Translations under genes and position numbers: made by a program
The notes under the pieces: generated by a model
What the model saw: only the letters and a program-made list of their open reading frames with translations
Databases searched by the model: none
What the model was told of the DNA's origin: nothing
Assembly (NCBI RefSeq): GCF_001427305.1
Contig: NZ_LMFZ01000050.1
Span: 124,001 to 188,000, forward strand
Direction of reading: 5' to 3'
DNA from: Duganella sp. Root1480D1
Lineage (GTDB): Bacteria; Pseudomonadota; Gammaproteobacteria; Burkholderiales; Burkholderiaceae_D
Length of the DNA: 64,000 bases
Shown here: positions 45,040 through 53,597 of the stretch, piece after piece
Layout: each line of letters opens with the position of its first letter
How positions within the stretch are numbered: position 1 is the stretch's first letter

Positions 45040-45684
45040 GTGGCCATTGAACAACAGCCAGGCAAGCAACTGAGCGCTAAAGGCGCTGCGCGCCGCCGCT
45101 TTACCCGCGCCGGTGCCGCAGCATCCGGCGTTCTATTGACCCTGCACAGCCAGCCCGGCATGGCAGCGGTCGTTTGCGCCGGCCCTTCCGGCTTCCAGTC
45201 CGGCCTGGTCAGCGCTCGCCCTAACGATCCGGGCGCTTGCGCCGGCAAATCGCCTGGCGCGTGGAAAAACACCGACCCGGCGCCGGACGGCAGCACCAAT
45301 GGCAACGGCAAAGGCAAGGGCGGCGGCAAGAACCCGACCCCATCGCCGCTGCCGGACAAGATCTGGCCGGCCGGCGCGCTGCCGACCGATAAATTCCGCA
45401 CCGTGTTCACCTGTACCCTGGAGATGAACAATACCTACGGCTCGGACACCTGCACCCTGGACTACATCCTGGGCAACGCCGCCAGCTTCGACAAATACCA
45501 GCTCGGCGCGCACCTGGTCGCTGCCTACCTGAACGTGCTGGCCGGCCTGTCCGGCTTCCAGACCGTGCCGATGCTGCAGAACATCTGGAACGAGCTGCGC
45601 GACACCGGTCACTTCAGCCCGACTGCCGGCGTGCAGTGGGATGCCAAGCAAGTGGTCGACTACCTGTCCGGTACCATGGGTTGA
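45040..45684 (+). CDS. Tat-type secreted protein with SPGAWK motif, candidate substrate of the HprK-related system
   Basis: A 214-residue exported protein. An N-terminal RRRFTRAG motif precedes a hydrophobic stretch and a cleavage region near QPGMA, suggesting a twin-arginine signal. The mature part starts with two cysteines around SGLVSARPNDPG and contains GKSPGAWKN, a motif recurring in bacterial secreted proteins of the SPGYWK type. A glycine/lysine-rich linker and a helical C-terminal half follow. GTG 45040 is chosen because AAGGA is 7 nt upstream; the GTG at 45001 sits too close to the sigma-54 start point. It overlaps the PqqD-like gene by 1 nt. Confidence 0.7.
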   Translation: MAIEQQPGKQLSAKGAARRRFTRAGAAASGVLLTLHSQPGMAAVVCAGPSGFQSGLVSARPNDPGACAGKSPGAWKNTDPAPDGSTNGNGKGKGGGKNPTPSPLPDKIWPAGALPTDKFRTVFTCTLEMNNTYGSDTCTLDYILGNAASFDKYQLGAHLVAAYLNVLAGLSGFQTVPMLQNIWNELRDTGHFSPTAGVQWDAKQVVDYLSGTMG

Positions 45685-45917
45685 TGCCGGTGCAGTGGCA
45701 ACTGGTGCCGGGCCAGTCCCTGCTGCATCGTCGCTGGGACGGCCAGGTCGTGCTGTACAACGAAGTATCCGGCGCCACCCACCTGCTGGACGACCAGACC
45801 CTCGACCTGCTGCAAGCCTTGCGCGATGGCGAACTGGGGCCCGAAGACTGGGCCGATCCCGAGCTCCAGCTTGCCTTTAACGACTTGCGCAAGCTCTACC
45901 TGGTGGAACCATGCTGA
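45684..45917 (+). CDS. HPr-rel-A system PqqD-family peptide chaperone (TIGR04353 type)
   Basis: A 77-residue PqqD-like domain. PqqD and related RiPP-recognition elements bind leader regions of peptides to be modified. GQVVLYNEVSGATHLLDDQTLDLLQAL is the characteristic core and ENRLLDLL-like acidic tail residues follow. The ATG overlaps the preceding stop (TGATG), so translation is coupled to the secreted protein. Its direct fusion into the operon with a kinase suggests substrate presentation to that kinase. The exact leader is unknown. Confidence 0.8.
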   Translation: MPVQWQLVPGQSLLHRRWDGQVVLYNEVSGATHLLDDQTLDLLQALRDGELGPEDWADPELQLAFNDLRKLYLVEPC

Positions 45918-46825
45918 CCGTGGCCTCGCTGGCGCCAGGCGCCCTGCAGGCGCGCCTGGCGGGCGATGGCTTGCGCCTGCGCACCGGCCGCTTCAGCGTC
46001 CGGCTGCAGGCCGCCATGCCCAGCGTGGCGACCGGCATCGGCCAGCTTTACGGCGACTACCCGCTGCTGCAGGATAGCGATTTCGCCGATTTCCACCTGC
46101 AGCTGGTACGCCCCCGATCGGCGCGCCGCTGGCTGCGGCCGCAAGTGCGGTTGCACTGCGACGGCTATGAGATGTTCCAGCCGATGCCCTTGCAGCACGC
46201 CTTCCCCATGTTCGAATGGGGCTTGAACTGGTGCGTGTCGAGCCGCGCCCACCGCTACCTGATCGTGCATGCCGCCGTGCTGGAACGCCAGGGCCGCGCC
46301 GTGATCCTGCCGGCCCCGCCCGGCTCAGGCAAGAGCACGCTGACAGCGGCCCTGTCCGGCAAGGGCGGCTGGCGCTTGCTGTCCGACGAACTGACCCTGC
46401 TCGAACTCGACACCGGCCTGCTGGTGCCCAACCCGCGCCCGATCAGCCTGAAGAACGCTTCGATCGACATCATCCGCGCCTATGTGCCCGATGCGGTGCT
46501 GAGCACGCCGGTGCATGACACCACCAAGGGTACCGTGGCCCATATGCGCGCACCGGGCACTGCCGTGGCGCGCGCCGCCGATTGCGCGCAGCCGGCCTGG
46601 ATCGTGTTCCCGCATTACAGCGCGGGTGCCGCCACCACGCTGGAACCGCTGGCGCGCGCCGCCACCTTCATGGAATTGGCCGGCAACAGCTTCAATTACA
46701 GCGTGCTCGGCGCAGCCGGCTTCCATGCCCTGGGCCGCCTGATCGAGCAGGCGGCCGGCTTCCGCTTCCGCTATAGTGCGCTGGATGAAGCCCTGGACAC
46801 CTTTGCCTGCCTCCATGAAAGCTGA
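45911..46825 (+). CDS. HprK-related kinase A (TIGR04352 type)
   Basis: A 304-residue protein with a C-terminal domain resembling HPr kinase/phosphorylase. Walker A PAPPGSGKSTL contains Lys141 and LLSDELTLLEL holds an acidic residue at the position of the HprK catalytic region. The N-terminal 100 residues are family-specific. True HprK phosphorylates a serine of HPr; no HPr gene is nearby, so the substrate is likely the secreted protein or another product of this operon. It overlaps the PqqD gene by 7 nt. Confidence 0.85.
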   Translation: MLTVASLAPGALQARLAGDGLRLRTGRFSVRLQAAMPSVATGIGQLYGDYPLLQDSDFADFHLQLVRPRSARRWLRPQVRLHCDGYEMFQPMPLQHAFPMFEWGLNWCVSSRAHRYLIVHAAVLERQGRAVILPAPPGSGKSTLTAALSGKGGWRLLSDELTLLELDTGLLVPNPRPISLKNASIDIIRAYVPDAVLSTPVHDTTKGTVAHMRAPGTAVARAADCAQPAWIVFPHYSAGAATTLEPLARAATFMELAGNSFNYSVLGAAGFHALGRLIEQAAGFRFRYSALDEALDTFACLHES

Positions 46826-47921
46826 CGTGCCGCTGCTGCTGCGCGCCCTGCGCGCGCCGCAGCAGCTGGCCGGCCTGCCGCCCGCGGACTGGGACCTGCT
46901 GCTGCGCCAGGCCGCCAATGCCAACCTCAGCGCGACCGTGCACGACTGGCTGGAGCAGCACGGCGTGCTGGCGCAAGCCTTGCCGCAAGCGCGCGAGCAA
47001 CTGTCGTGGGCGGCCGTGATGGCACGGCGCCACCGCCAGGCCACTTATTGGGAAATCCGCCTGATCGGCAAGGCGCTGGCCGGGCTCGGCCTGCCGCTGC
47101 TGCTGCTGAAAGGCGGCGCCTATGCCGCGGCCGGCCTGCCGCCGGCCGCCGGCCGCCTGTTTTCCGACATCGACATCCTGGTGCCGGAAGACAGCCTGCC
47201 GCAAGTGGAAGCGGCCCTGATGCGCCACGGCTGGGTCGGCACCCACCACGACAACTACGACCAGCGCTATTACCGCGAATGGATGCACGAGCTGCCGCCG
47301 ATGATGCACGTGCTGCGCCAGACCGCCATCGACGTGCACCATACCATCCTGCCGCGCACCGCTGCCCAGCGTCCCGACGCGCAACTGCTGCGCGCCTCTG
47401 CCAGGCCGCTGGCCGGCGACGGCGCGGCGCCCGGCACCGCCATCCTGGCGCCGCTGGACATGGTGCTGCACAGCGCCACCCACCTGTTTGCCGACGGCGA
47501 ATTCGACAAGGGCTTGCGCGACCTGTGGGACCTGCACTGCCTGCTCACCCATTTCGGCGCCCACGAAGCGGGCTTCTGGGAAGCGCTGCCGGCCCGCGCG
47601 CGCCGGCACCAGTTGCAGCGCTTCATGTTCTACGGCTTGCGCTACAGCGCCATGCTGCTCGGCACCGAAGTCCCGCCGGCCACCCTGGCTGCCATGGCGC
47701 CCGACGGCCCGCCGCCGGCACTGCTGGCGCTCATGGATGCGCTGTTCACGCGCGCCCTGTTGCCGCACCACCCGAGCTGCCGCAGCGCCGGCAGCGCGCT
47801 GGCCGACTTCCTGCTGTACGTGCGCGGCAACTGGTTGCGCATGCCGCCGCTGCGCCTGGCGCGCCACCTGTTCCATAAGGCATTTTTGACGCCCAAAAAC
47901 TCCCAGGATGCAGCCGCATAA
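46815..47921 (+). CDS. Nucleotidyltransferase family protein (pfam14907 type)
   Basis: A 368-residue protein of the uncharacterised nucleotidyltransferase group found with PqqD and HprK-related genes. LLLKGGAYAAAG and RLFSDIDILVPE (near residue 115-122) show the G-G/S-x-S and D-x-D signature of the polymerase-beta fold. It may transfer a nucleotide to a protein, sugar or peptide. ATG 46815 overlaps the kinase stop by 11 nt. It closes the four-gene set. No downstream transporter is present. Confidence 0.8.
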   Translation: MKADVPLLLRALRAPQQLAGLPPADWDLLLRQAANANLSATVHDWLEQHGVLAQALPQAREQLSWAAVMARRHRQATYWEIRLIGKALAGLGLPLLLLKGGAYAAAGLPPAAGRLFSDIDILVPEDSLPQVEAALMRHGWVGTHHDNYDQRYYREWMHELPPMMHVLRQTAIDVHHTILPRTAAQRPDAQLLRASARPLAGDGAAPGTAILAPLDMVLHSATHLFADGEFDKGLRDLWDLHCLLTHFGAHEAGFWEALPARARRHQLQRFMFYGLRYSAMLLGTEVPPATLAAMAPDGPPPALLALMDALFTRALLPHHPSCRSAGSALADFLLYVRGNWLRMPPLRLARHLFHKAFLTPKNSQDAAA

Positions 47922-47984
47922 CGGCAGCAACTGCCAGCCGCCGCCCGCTACAATGGCTGGGACATCGCTTTGCACGGAGCATGC

Positions 47985-48833
47985 ATGCGACTCCTTGCCC
48001 TCGTGGCGGCCAGCCTGCTGGCCCACGCTGCCTGCGCGCAGAATGCCGCCACCCTGTTTGAACAAGCCCAGCGCCTGGAACACGGCGAAGGCGTAGCGCG
48101 CGACCTGGACCAGGCAGCAGCGCTGTACTGCCGCGCCGCCCGGCTCGGCGCTGCCGACGCGCAATATGCCCTGGGCTGGATGTATGCCAACGGGCGCGGC
48201 GTGGTGCACGACGATGGCGTGGCCTGGCGCCTGTTCGGGCTCGCTGCCGAGCAAGGCCACGCGGCCGGCGCACGCATGCGGGCGCTGTTGCCTGGCGCAC
48301 CCTCGGCGGCGCTGCCGGCCTGCATGGCGCCCGATCCCGCGCTTGAGCTCGACCTGGCCTTGCCGATTCCCGACTACAACGCTGCCACGCCGCAGTTGCG
48401 CGCGCTGGTCGACCGGCTGGCGCCGGAATATGCAATCGAACCGGCCCTGGCGCTGGCCGTCATCGCAGTCGAGTCAGGCTTTAACCGCAGCGCCGTATCG
48501 CCCAGGGATGCGCGCGGCCTGATGCAATTGATCCCCGCCACGGCTGCGCGCTTTTGCGTGCTGGACGCCTTCAACCCGGAGCAGAACCTGCGCGGCGGCT
48601 TGGCCTACCTGCGCTGGCTGCTGGCGCGCTACAGCGGCGACGTCACGCTGGCCACGGCGGCCTACAATGCCGGCGAACAGGCAGTCGACCAGTACCGCGG
48701 CGTGCCGCCTTACGACGAGACGCGCGCCTATGTGCGGCGGATCGGCAAGCTGTACGGCAAATCGAATCATCCTTTCGCGGCAGCGGCGCCGGAACGCTGC
48801 GTGCACCAGATGGCAATTCGCTCACGCCGATGA
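47985..48833 (+). CDS. Secreted lytic transglycosylase with Sel1 repeats
   Basis: A 282-residue exported enzyme. A signal peptide of about 20 residues is followed by two Sel1-type repeats (about 25-95) and an SLT goose-lysozyme-like domain (about 140-260) with catalytic Glu in IAVESGFNRSAVSP near residue 162 and GLMQLIPATA. It would cleave peptidoglycan and may open the wall for polysaccharide or protein export. ATG 47985 has GGAG about 5 nt upstream. It starts 63 nt after the nucleotidyltransferase gene. Confidence 0.87.
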   Translation: MRLLALVAASLLAHAACAQNAATLFEQAQRLEHGEGVARDLDQAAALYCRAARLGAADAQYALGWMYANGRGVVHDDGVAWRLFGLAAEQGHAAGARMRALLPGAPSAALPACMAPDPALELDLALPIPDYNAATPQLRALVDRLAPEYAIEPALALAVIAVESGFNRSAVSPRDARGLMQLIPATAARFCVLDAFNPEQNLRGGLAYLRWLLARYSGDVTLATAAYNAGEQAVDQYRGVPPYDETRAYVRRIGKLYGKSNHPFAAAAPERCVHQMAIRSRR

Positions 48834-48845
48834 TATGCTTGCCCG

Positions 48846-50471
48846 ATGGAATGGGACGCGATCATCATCGGCACCGGCATGGGCGGCGCGCCACTCGGCT
48901 ACGCGCTGGCAAAGGCCGGACAGCGCGTGCTGTTCCTTGAAAGAGGCAAATCCCATCTGCAGCCGGGGGCGCTGGCCAACAGCTACGCCGAAACCCACTT
49001 CCCGGCCCCGGCCGCACCGGGCCCGCAGCACCGCGCGACCTTGCAGCGCGCCGGCCGCTACAGCGATACCATCCGCACCAACGCCGGCCCGCGCACCCAG
49101 CATTTCGTGCCCTTCATCGGCAGCGGCACCGGCGGTTCCAGCGCGCTGTACGGCATGGTGCTGGAACGCTTCTTCCCCGCCGACTTCGCGCCGCGCGCCC
49201 AGCACCCCCAGGCCGCCGAGGCCACGCTACCGGCGGCCTGGCCGATCGGCTACGACCAACTGCTGCCGCATTACGAAGAGGCGGAGCGGCTGTTCCGCGT
49301 GCGTGGCACGCCGGATCCGCTGCGCGCCGACCGCAGCGGCGACTGGGCGGCGCACTTCCGCGCGCCGCCACCGCTGACGCCGGCTTCCGGCGAACTGTTC
49401 GCGTTCTTCCAGCAGCGTGCGCTGCATCCCTACCGCCTGCCGCTGGCCTGTGAATTCGTGGCAGGCTGCGATGCCTGCCAGGGCTATCTGTGCGACCGCC
49501 AATGCAAGAACGACGCCAGCCGCGTCTGCCTGCAACCGGCCCTGTCGCAGCATGGCGCCACGCTGATGGATGAATGCGAGGTGGTGCAGCTGGAAGCCAC
49601 GCGCGAGGCCGTCACTGGCGTGGTCTGCCAGCAGCGCGGCCAGCGCCTGACCTTGCGCGGCAAGCTGGTGTTCCTGGCCGCCGGCGCGCTGGAAACGCCG
49701 CGCCTGCTGCTGCAATCGGCGTCCGAACACTGGCCGCAAGGCCTGGCCAACGATTCCGGCCTGGTGGGGCGTAACCTGATGCGCCACCATATCGACCTGT
49801 ACGTGATCAAGCCCAGCACCCCGGCCGGCTTCGACAACCGGCAAAAGGAATTCGGCTTCAACGATTTCTACCAGCGCGACGGCATGAAACTGGGCTCGGT
49901 GCAATCGTTCGGCCGCCTGCCGCCGGTGCCAGTGCTGGCCGCTTCGATGGAAGACGACATCCGGCAAGGCGCCCTGCCCTGGCTGGCGCCGCTGTTCAAG
50001 CTGGCGCAGCCGGTGCTCAGGCCGCTCCTCAGGCAGTTCGTGCACGAGCGCCTGGTGCTGGCCACCACGCTGGAAGACTTGCCCTATGCCGACAACCGCG
50101 TCACGCCGGCCAGCGGCGATGCGCGCCTGGCACTCGACTACCGCGTGCGCCCGCACGATACGGCGCGCATCGAGGCCATGCGCAGCCTGATGAAAGCGGC
50201 GCTCAAGCCTTACTCCTTCGACCTGGTGAAACAGGCCGACAACAACCAGCGCATCGCCCACGTGTGCGGCACCTGCCGCTTCGGCAGCGATCCGCGCAGC
50301 AGCGTGCTCGATGCCAACAACCGCGCCCACGGCCTGTCCAACCTGTACGTGGTGGATGGCTCCTTCTTCCCGTCCAGTGGCGGGACCAATCCCAGCCTGA
50401 CCATTGCTGCCAACGCCTTGCGCGTGGCGCGCCACCTGACAGGAAAAGGAGCTTTCAATGATCAAGCTTGA
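48846..50471 (+). CDS. GMC-family FAD oxidoreductase with cysteine cluster
   Basis: A 541-residue GMC oxidoreductase. The FAD-binding motif IIIGTGMGGAPLGYALA lies at residues 6-22 and the C-terminal VVDGSFFPSSGGTNPS contains the flavin-contacting segment. An insertion near residue 208-225 has CDACQGYLCDRQC, a pattern reminiscent of Fe-S-binding GMC dehydrogenases, but cluster binding is not proven. No export signal is visible. It overlaps the SDR gene by 14 nt. Substrate unknown; an alcohol or sugar is likely. Confidence 0.87.
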   Translation: MEWDAIIIGTGMGGAPLGYALAKAGQRVLFLERGKSHLQPGALANSYAETHFPAPAAPGPQHRATLQRAGRYSDTIRTNAGPRTQHFVPFIGSGTGGSSALYGMVLERFFPADFAPRAQHPQAAEATLPAAWPIGYDQLLPHYEEAERLFRVRGTPDPLRADRSGDWAAHFRAPPPLTPASGELFAFFQQRALHPYRLPLACEFVAGCDACQGYLCDRQCKNDASRVCLQPALSQHGATLMDECEVVQLEATREAVTGVVCQQRGQRLTLRGKLVFLAAGALETPRLLLQSASEHWPQGLANDSGLVGRNLMRHHIDLYVIKPSTPAGFDNRQKEFGFNDFYQRDGMKLGSVQSFGRLPPVPVLAASMEDDIRQGALPWLAPLFKLAQPVLRPLLRQFVHERLVLATTLEDLPYADNRVTPASGDARLALDYRVRPHDTARIEAMRSLMKAALKPYSFDLVKQADNNQRIAHVCGTCRFGSDPRSSVLDANNRAHGLSNLYVVDGSFFPSSGGTNPSLTIAANALRVARHLTGKGAFNDQA

Positions 50472-51252
50472 AGACTTGCGCGGCCACTGGGCGCTGGTGA
50501 CCGGCGCCTCGGGCGGCATCGGCGCCGAATTCGCGCGCGAACTGGCGCGCAACGGCGTCAACGTGGTGCTGGTGGGGCGGCGTGAGGAACGCTTGCGCGA
50601 GCTGGAGCAGCACGTGGTGCACGAGCTGGGCGCGCGGGCCGAAGTAGTACGCGTCGACCTCGCCAGGCCGGGCGCGGTGGCGCACATCAAGGAACGGCTC
50701 GATGCGGTTGGCATCCGCATCCGCCTGCTGTGCAATATCGCCGGCATGGGGCGCTGGAACCGGCTCGAACACTGGGAGCTCAAGGACTACCGCGACATGA
50801 TCGAGGTGAACAACAGCGCCATGGTGGAAATGTGCTACCACTTCCTGCCCGACCTGGCATCGCATCAGGGCAGCGCGGTAATCAATGTCTCTTCGCAGGC
50901 CAGCTACCAGCCGGTACCTTACATGGCGGTGTACGCCGCCTCGAAAGCCTTCGTGCAAAGCTTCAGCCAGGCCCTGCATGGCGAATGGAAGGAGCGCGGC
51001 ATCCTGGTGCAAACCCTGGTGCCGGGACCGACCGATACCGAGTTCGATGCCAAGGCCGGCGCCTATGCCAGCGCGCTGACCACGCGCGGCAGCACGGCGC
51101 AAGTGGTGAAGGCTTCGCTGGCCGGCCTGGCCAAGGGCGATCCCGTGGTGGCCTCGATCAAGGGCACCTACAAGCAGCGCTTCTTCGCCGGCCTGTTCCC
51201 GCACAGCATGGTGATCCGCGAAGTGGCCAAGATGTTCAAGCCGCCACAGTAA
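50458..51252 (+). CDS. Short-chain dehydrogenase/reductase
   Basis: A 264-residue classical SDR. The cofactor motif TGASGGIG is at residues 15-22 with GRR after the second strand, favouring NADP. NVSS and YAASK (Tyr near 160, Lys +4) give the catalytic site. AAAGGAG precedes ATG 50458. It is translationally coupled to the GMC oxidoreductase, so the two probably act on the same alcohol/ketone pair. Substrate unknown. Confidence 0.92.
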   Translation: MIKLEDLRGHWALVTGASGGIGAEFARELARNGVNVVLVGRREERLRELEQHVVHELGARAEVVRVDLARPGAVAHIKERLDAVGIRIRLLCNIAGMGRWNRLEHWELKDYRDMIEVNNSAMVEMCYHFLPDLASHQGSAVINVSSQASYQPVPYMAVYAASKAFVQSFSQALHGEWKERGILVQTLVPGPTDTEFDAKAGAYASALTTRGSTAQVVKASLAGLAKGDPVVASIKGTYKQRFFAGLFPHSMVIREVAKMFKPPQ

Positions 51253-51260
51253 ATAGAAAA

Positions 51261-51284
51261 GGGACGTACCCGAGGGTACGTCCC
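51261..51284 (-). terminator. Hairpin terminator of the PEP-CTERM gene
   Basis: A perfect 10-bp stem, GGGACGTACC with GGTACGTCCC, loop CGAG. Read on the minus strand it is followed by CTTTTCTATTT, so it should terminate the PEP-CTERM transcript. On the plus strand no T-run follows, but it may still help to end the SDR transcript. Confidence 0.75.
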
Positions 51285-51311
51285 CATCTAATTTCCTTGA
51301 ATCGTCGCTGC

Positions 51312-52214
51312 TTAAGCGCGGCGACGCAGGCGAGCCAAGCCCAGCAGGCCAACGCCCATCAGCAACATGGTGCCTGGTTCCGGCACGTTGCGGGTGAAGC
51401 CGCTGTCGCCGTCAACCTTGAACATGATGTCGCTGCGTGGGCCGCCCAGCACTGGAAGCACGGTAGCGAACGGGTCACCGTTATTGCTCGACGTATTGCG
51501 GTGGAAGCCGGCGGTCGCTGCGGAACCGGCCGGGTAGTTCAGGCTCGATTCGAAATCGACGCCGAAGATCAGGCTCATCACGCCTTCGAAATAGTCAGGG
51601 TTCACGAAGTCGCCTGGTTCCAGCATGCCGGCGTGCAGCTTGGCGGAGCCCTGGCCATTGTTCGGGCCAAACAGGGTGAACACGGACGAGTTGGAATCGA
51701 TGGTCAGCAGCGCCACCATGATGCCGTCGTCAAAGCCTTGGCCAGTCACGGTGTTGGCATTGCGCGCGGTATCGAAATAGATCGCGACCTTGTTGGAACC
51801 CGGCGCACCGCCCAGGCCGAAGGTTGCGGTTGGGCCGAAGGTGCCGGTCACCACTTCAGTCATTTTTGCAGCGATGGTGAATTCGAAATCGCCGGTCGCG
51901 ATGCCGTTTGCTTCACCGTCGAGGCGGCCGCCCAGGTTCGGGGTACCGGTGCCGCCATTCTTGCCGACCAGGGTCGACTGGTAGAGGAAATCGAAGCTCT
52001 GGCCGACGGTCAGCGGGGTGCCGAACGGGCCGATGCCGCGCGCCAGGCCACTGCCGTTGGAGGACCAGTCGAGGCGGTCAACGTTGGAAGCCAGCGTATT
52101 GCCCACGCCGTCTTTGATGTTGAACGGGGTGAGCACGTCAGCCTGGGCGGCACCAGCAGCGAACAGCATGCTTGCTACAGTAGCGAGCGGGAGCAGTTTG
52201 CGGAAAATCTTCAT
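51312..52214 (-). CDS. PEP-CTERM sorting-domain secreted protein (PepA-like)
   Basis: A 300-residue secreted protein. A signal peptide spans residues 1-25 (ends AAQA), the mature part is polar with few cysteines and strand-rich, and the C terminus has VPEPGTMLLM (PEP at 278-280), a hydrophobic helix and a basic RLRRRA tail: the complete exosortase target signal. It would be cleaved by XrtA and released or displayed. It resembles the flocculation-associated PEP-CTERM protein PepA in size and style, but I cannot confirm that. AGGAG precedes the ATG by about 9 nt. It has its own sigma-54 promoter. Confidence 0.93.
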   Translation of the reverse strand: MKIFRKLLPLATVASMLFAAGAAQADVLTPFNIKDGVGNTLASNVDRLDWSSNGSGLARGIGPFGTPLTVGQSFDFLYQSTLVGKNGGTGTPNLGGRLDGEANGIATGDFEFTIAAKMTEVVTGTFGPTATFGLGGAPGSNKVAIYFDTARNANTVTGQGFDDGIMVALLTIDSNSSVFTLFGPNNGQGSAKLHAGMLEPGDFVNPDYFEGVMSLIFGVDFESSLNYPAGSAATAGFHRNTSSNNGDPFATVLPVLGGPRSDIMFKVDGDSGFTRNVPEPGTMLLMGVGLLGLARLRRRA

Positions 52215-52294
52215 TGTTATGACTCCTGAGTTAAAGAGGGCTGTCTTGACCTTTTGCTGCTCTCCGGCCTCGCAGCGGGCACGTACTCATATGA

Positions 52295-52309
52295 GCAATA
52301 GTTGTGCCA
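52295..52309 (-). promoter_or_regulatory. Sigma-54 promoter of the PEP-CTERM gene
   Basis: On the minus strand, TGGCACAACTATTGC matches the consensus well, with TGGCAC, then GG and GC 10 bp apart (GG at 52308-52307, GC at 52296-52295), and TTGC intact. The start point would be near 52283, giving a leader of about 70 nt. Sigma-54 control of PEP-CTERM genes by a PrsK/PrsR pair is known in related bacteria; that pair is not in this window. Confidence 0.82.
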
Positions 52310-52374
52310 ACTTCCCCGTTCCCTTAGAAATCAATAGTTTAAGGTCTTACTGTTAGTACCACATTGATATTAAC

Positions 52375-53583
52375 TTATGCCGATGTAAGGATTTTCGACA
52401 GTAACTTGCTAAAGGATTCCGACGCCCGATAGCTGTCGAATATGGCCTTCAGCCTGCGCGCCGCCGTCGTGGCGGCCGGCGTGCCCAGCAAGCCTTGTAC
52501 GGCATGGCGCAAGGCCGCCTCATCGAAGCGGTCGGCACGCAGCAGTGCGCCGGCGCCAGCGGCGACGATGCCCTGCATATTGAGGAACTGGTCGAGGTTG
52601 CCGGCGATGCCGACCACCGGCACGCCGGCCGCCAGCGCCTGGTGGCTGGTCGGGCTGCCGCCGTTGCAGATCACCAGGGCGGCGCGGCGCGCCGCTTCTT
52701 CTCCCGGCAGGAAGTCGGCCACGCGGGCATTGCCAGGCACGGCATCGAGCTTGACCAGGCCAACGGTGGCTGCCAGCACCGTCACCGGCAAGTCCGCCAG
52801 CGCCCGCAGCACGGCAGGCAGCAAGGCACCATGGCCGGAGCTGCCCACGGTCACATACACCAGCGGACGCTCGGCCGGCAACTGGTGCCACCAGTCCGGC
52901 ACTGGCAGCGGCGGCGACCACAGCACGGGCCCGATGAAGGCATGCTCGGGCGGCAGGTTGTGCGGCGGGAACAGGTCCGGCACGTCGGCATACAGGGTGT
53001 AGTCGGCATCGGTGTAGACCCGGTTCAGATCCCAGCCCAGCGACGCCAGGCCATAGCGGCGCCGCACCTTGTTCAAGGGCATGGTGTGCAGCGCGAAGGC
53101 CAGCGGACGCACCAGCTTGAACAGGGCGTTGGCCAACGGAATCGGCAGGAGGCGCGTGAGCGGCAGGCTGGGCACAATGTACTGCTGGCTCACATAGGGG
53201 CTCCAGTAGGCATTGATCAGCGAAATATAGGGCACCCCGGCCAGGCGCGCGCTGATCGACAGCGACAGGCGGAAATCACCCACCACGACATCGGGCTGCA
53301 CCTGGCGCAGCAGCTGCAAGTCTTCTTCCACGTAGCCGGCCAGGGTGGCCGCGTCGTACACCGGCTTGCCGTCCGCCAGGGCTTGCAGGAATTTCTGGTT
53401 TGAAATGCTGTGCATCGGCCAGCGCACCAGGTCCTCGCCTTCGAAGCAAAAGCCGTAACGGTCGGCACAAGCGAAGTGCACTTCATACTGCTGGCGGTCG
53501 AGGGTGGCGGACAGGGCCAGCGGGCGGCCCACATGCGCCAGTGTCACGGCTTCGGCAACGAACAGGATTTTCTTGCGTGTCAT
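52375..53583 (-). CDS. GT1-family (MGT-type) glycosyltransferase
   Basis: A 402-residue GT-B glycosyltransferase like UDP-glucuronosyl/glycolipid transferases. The donor-binding half has VTVGSSGHGALLPAVLRAL, FLPGEEAARRAALVICNGGSPTSHQAL and VVGIAGNLDQFLN, the typical nucleotide-sugar motif order. There is no signal peptide. It is the last gene of the unit prsT-thiF-nitroreductase-GT1, 14 nt after the nitroreductase. It may glycosylate a small molecule or lipid made by that unit. Its stop codon lies 160 bp from the PEP-CTERM start. Confidence 0.85.
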   Translation of the reverse strand: MTRKKILFVAEAVTLAHVGRPLALSATLDRQQYEVHFACADRYGFCFEGEDLVRWPMHSISNQKFLQALADGKPVYDAATLAGYVEEDLQLLRQVQPDVVVGDFRLSLSISARLAGVPYISLINAYWSPYVSQQYIVPSLPLTRLLPIPLANALFKLVRPLAFALHTMPLNKVRRRYGLASLGWDLNRVYTDADYTLYADVPDLFPPHNLPPEHAFIGPVLWSPPLPVPDWWHQLPAERPLVYVTVGSSGHGALLPAVLRALADLPVTVLAATVGLVKLDAVPGNARVADFLPGEEAARRAALVICNGGSPTSHQALAAGVPVVGIAGNLDQFLNMQGIVAAGAGALLRADRFDEAALRHAVQGLLGTPAATTAARRLKAIFDSYRASESFSKLLSKILTSA

Positions 53584-53597
53584 CGCGGGACGCCGGC

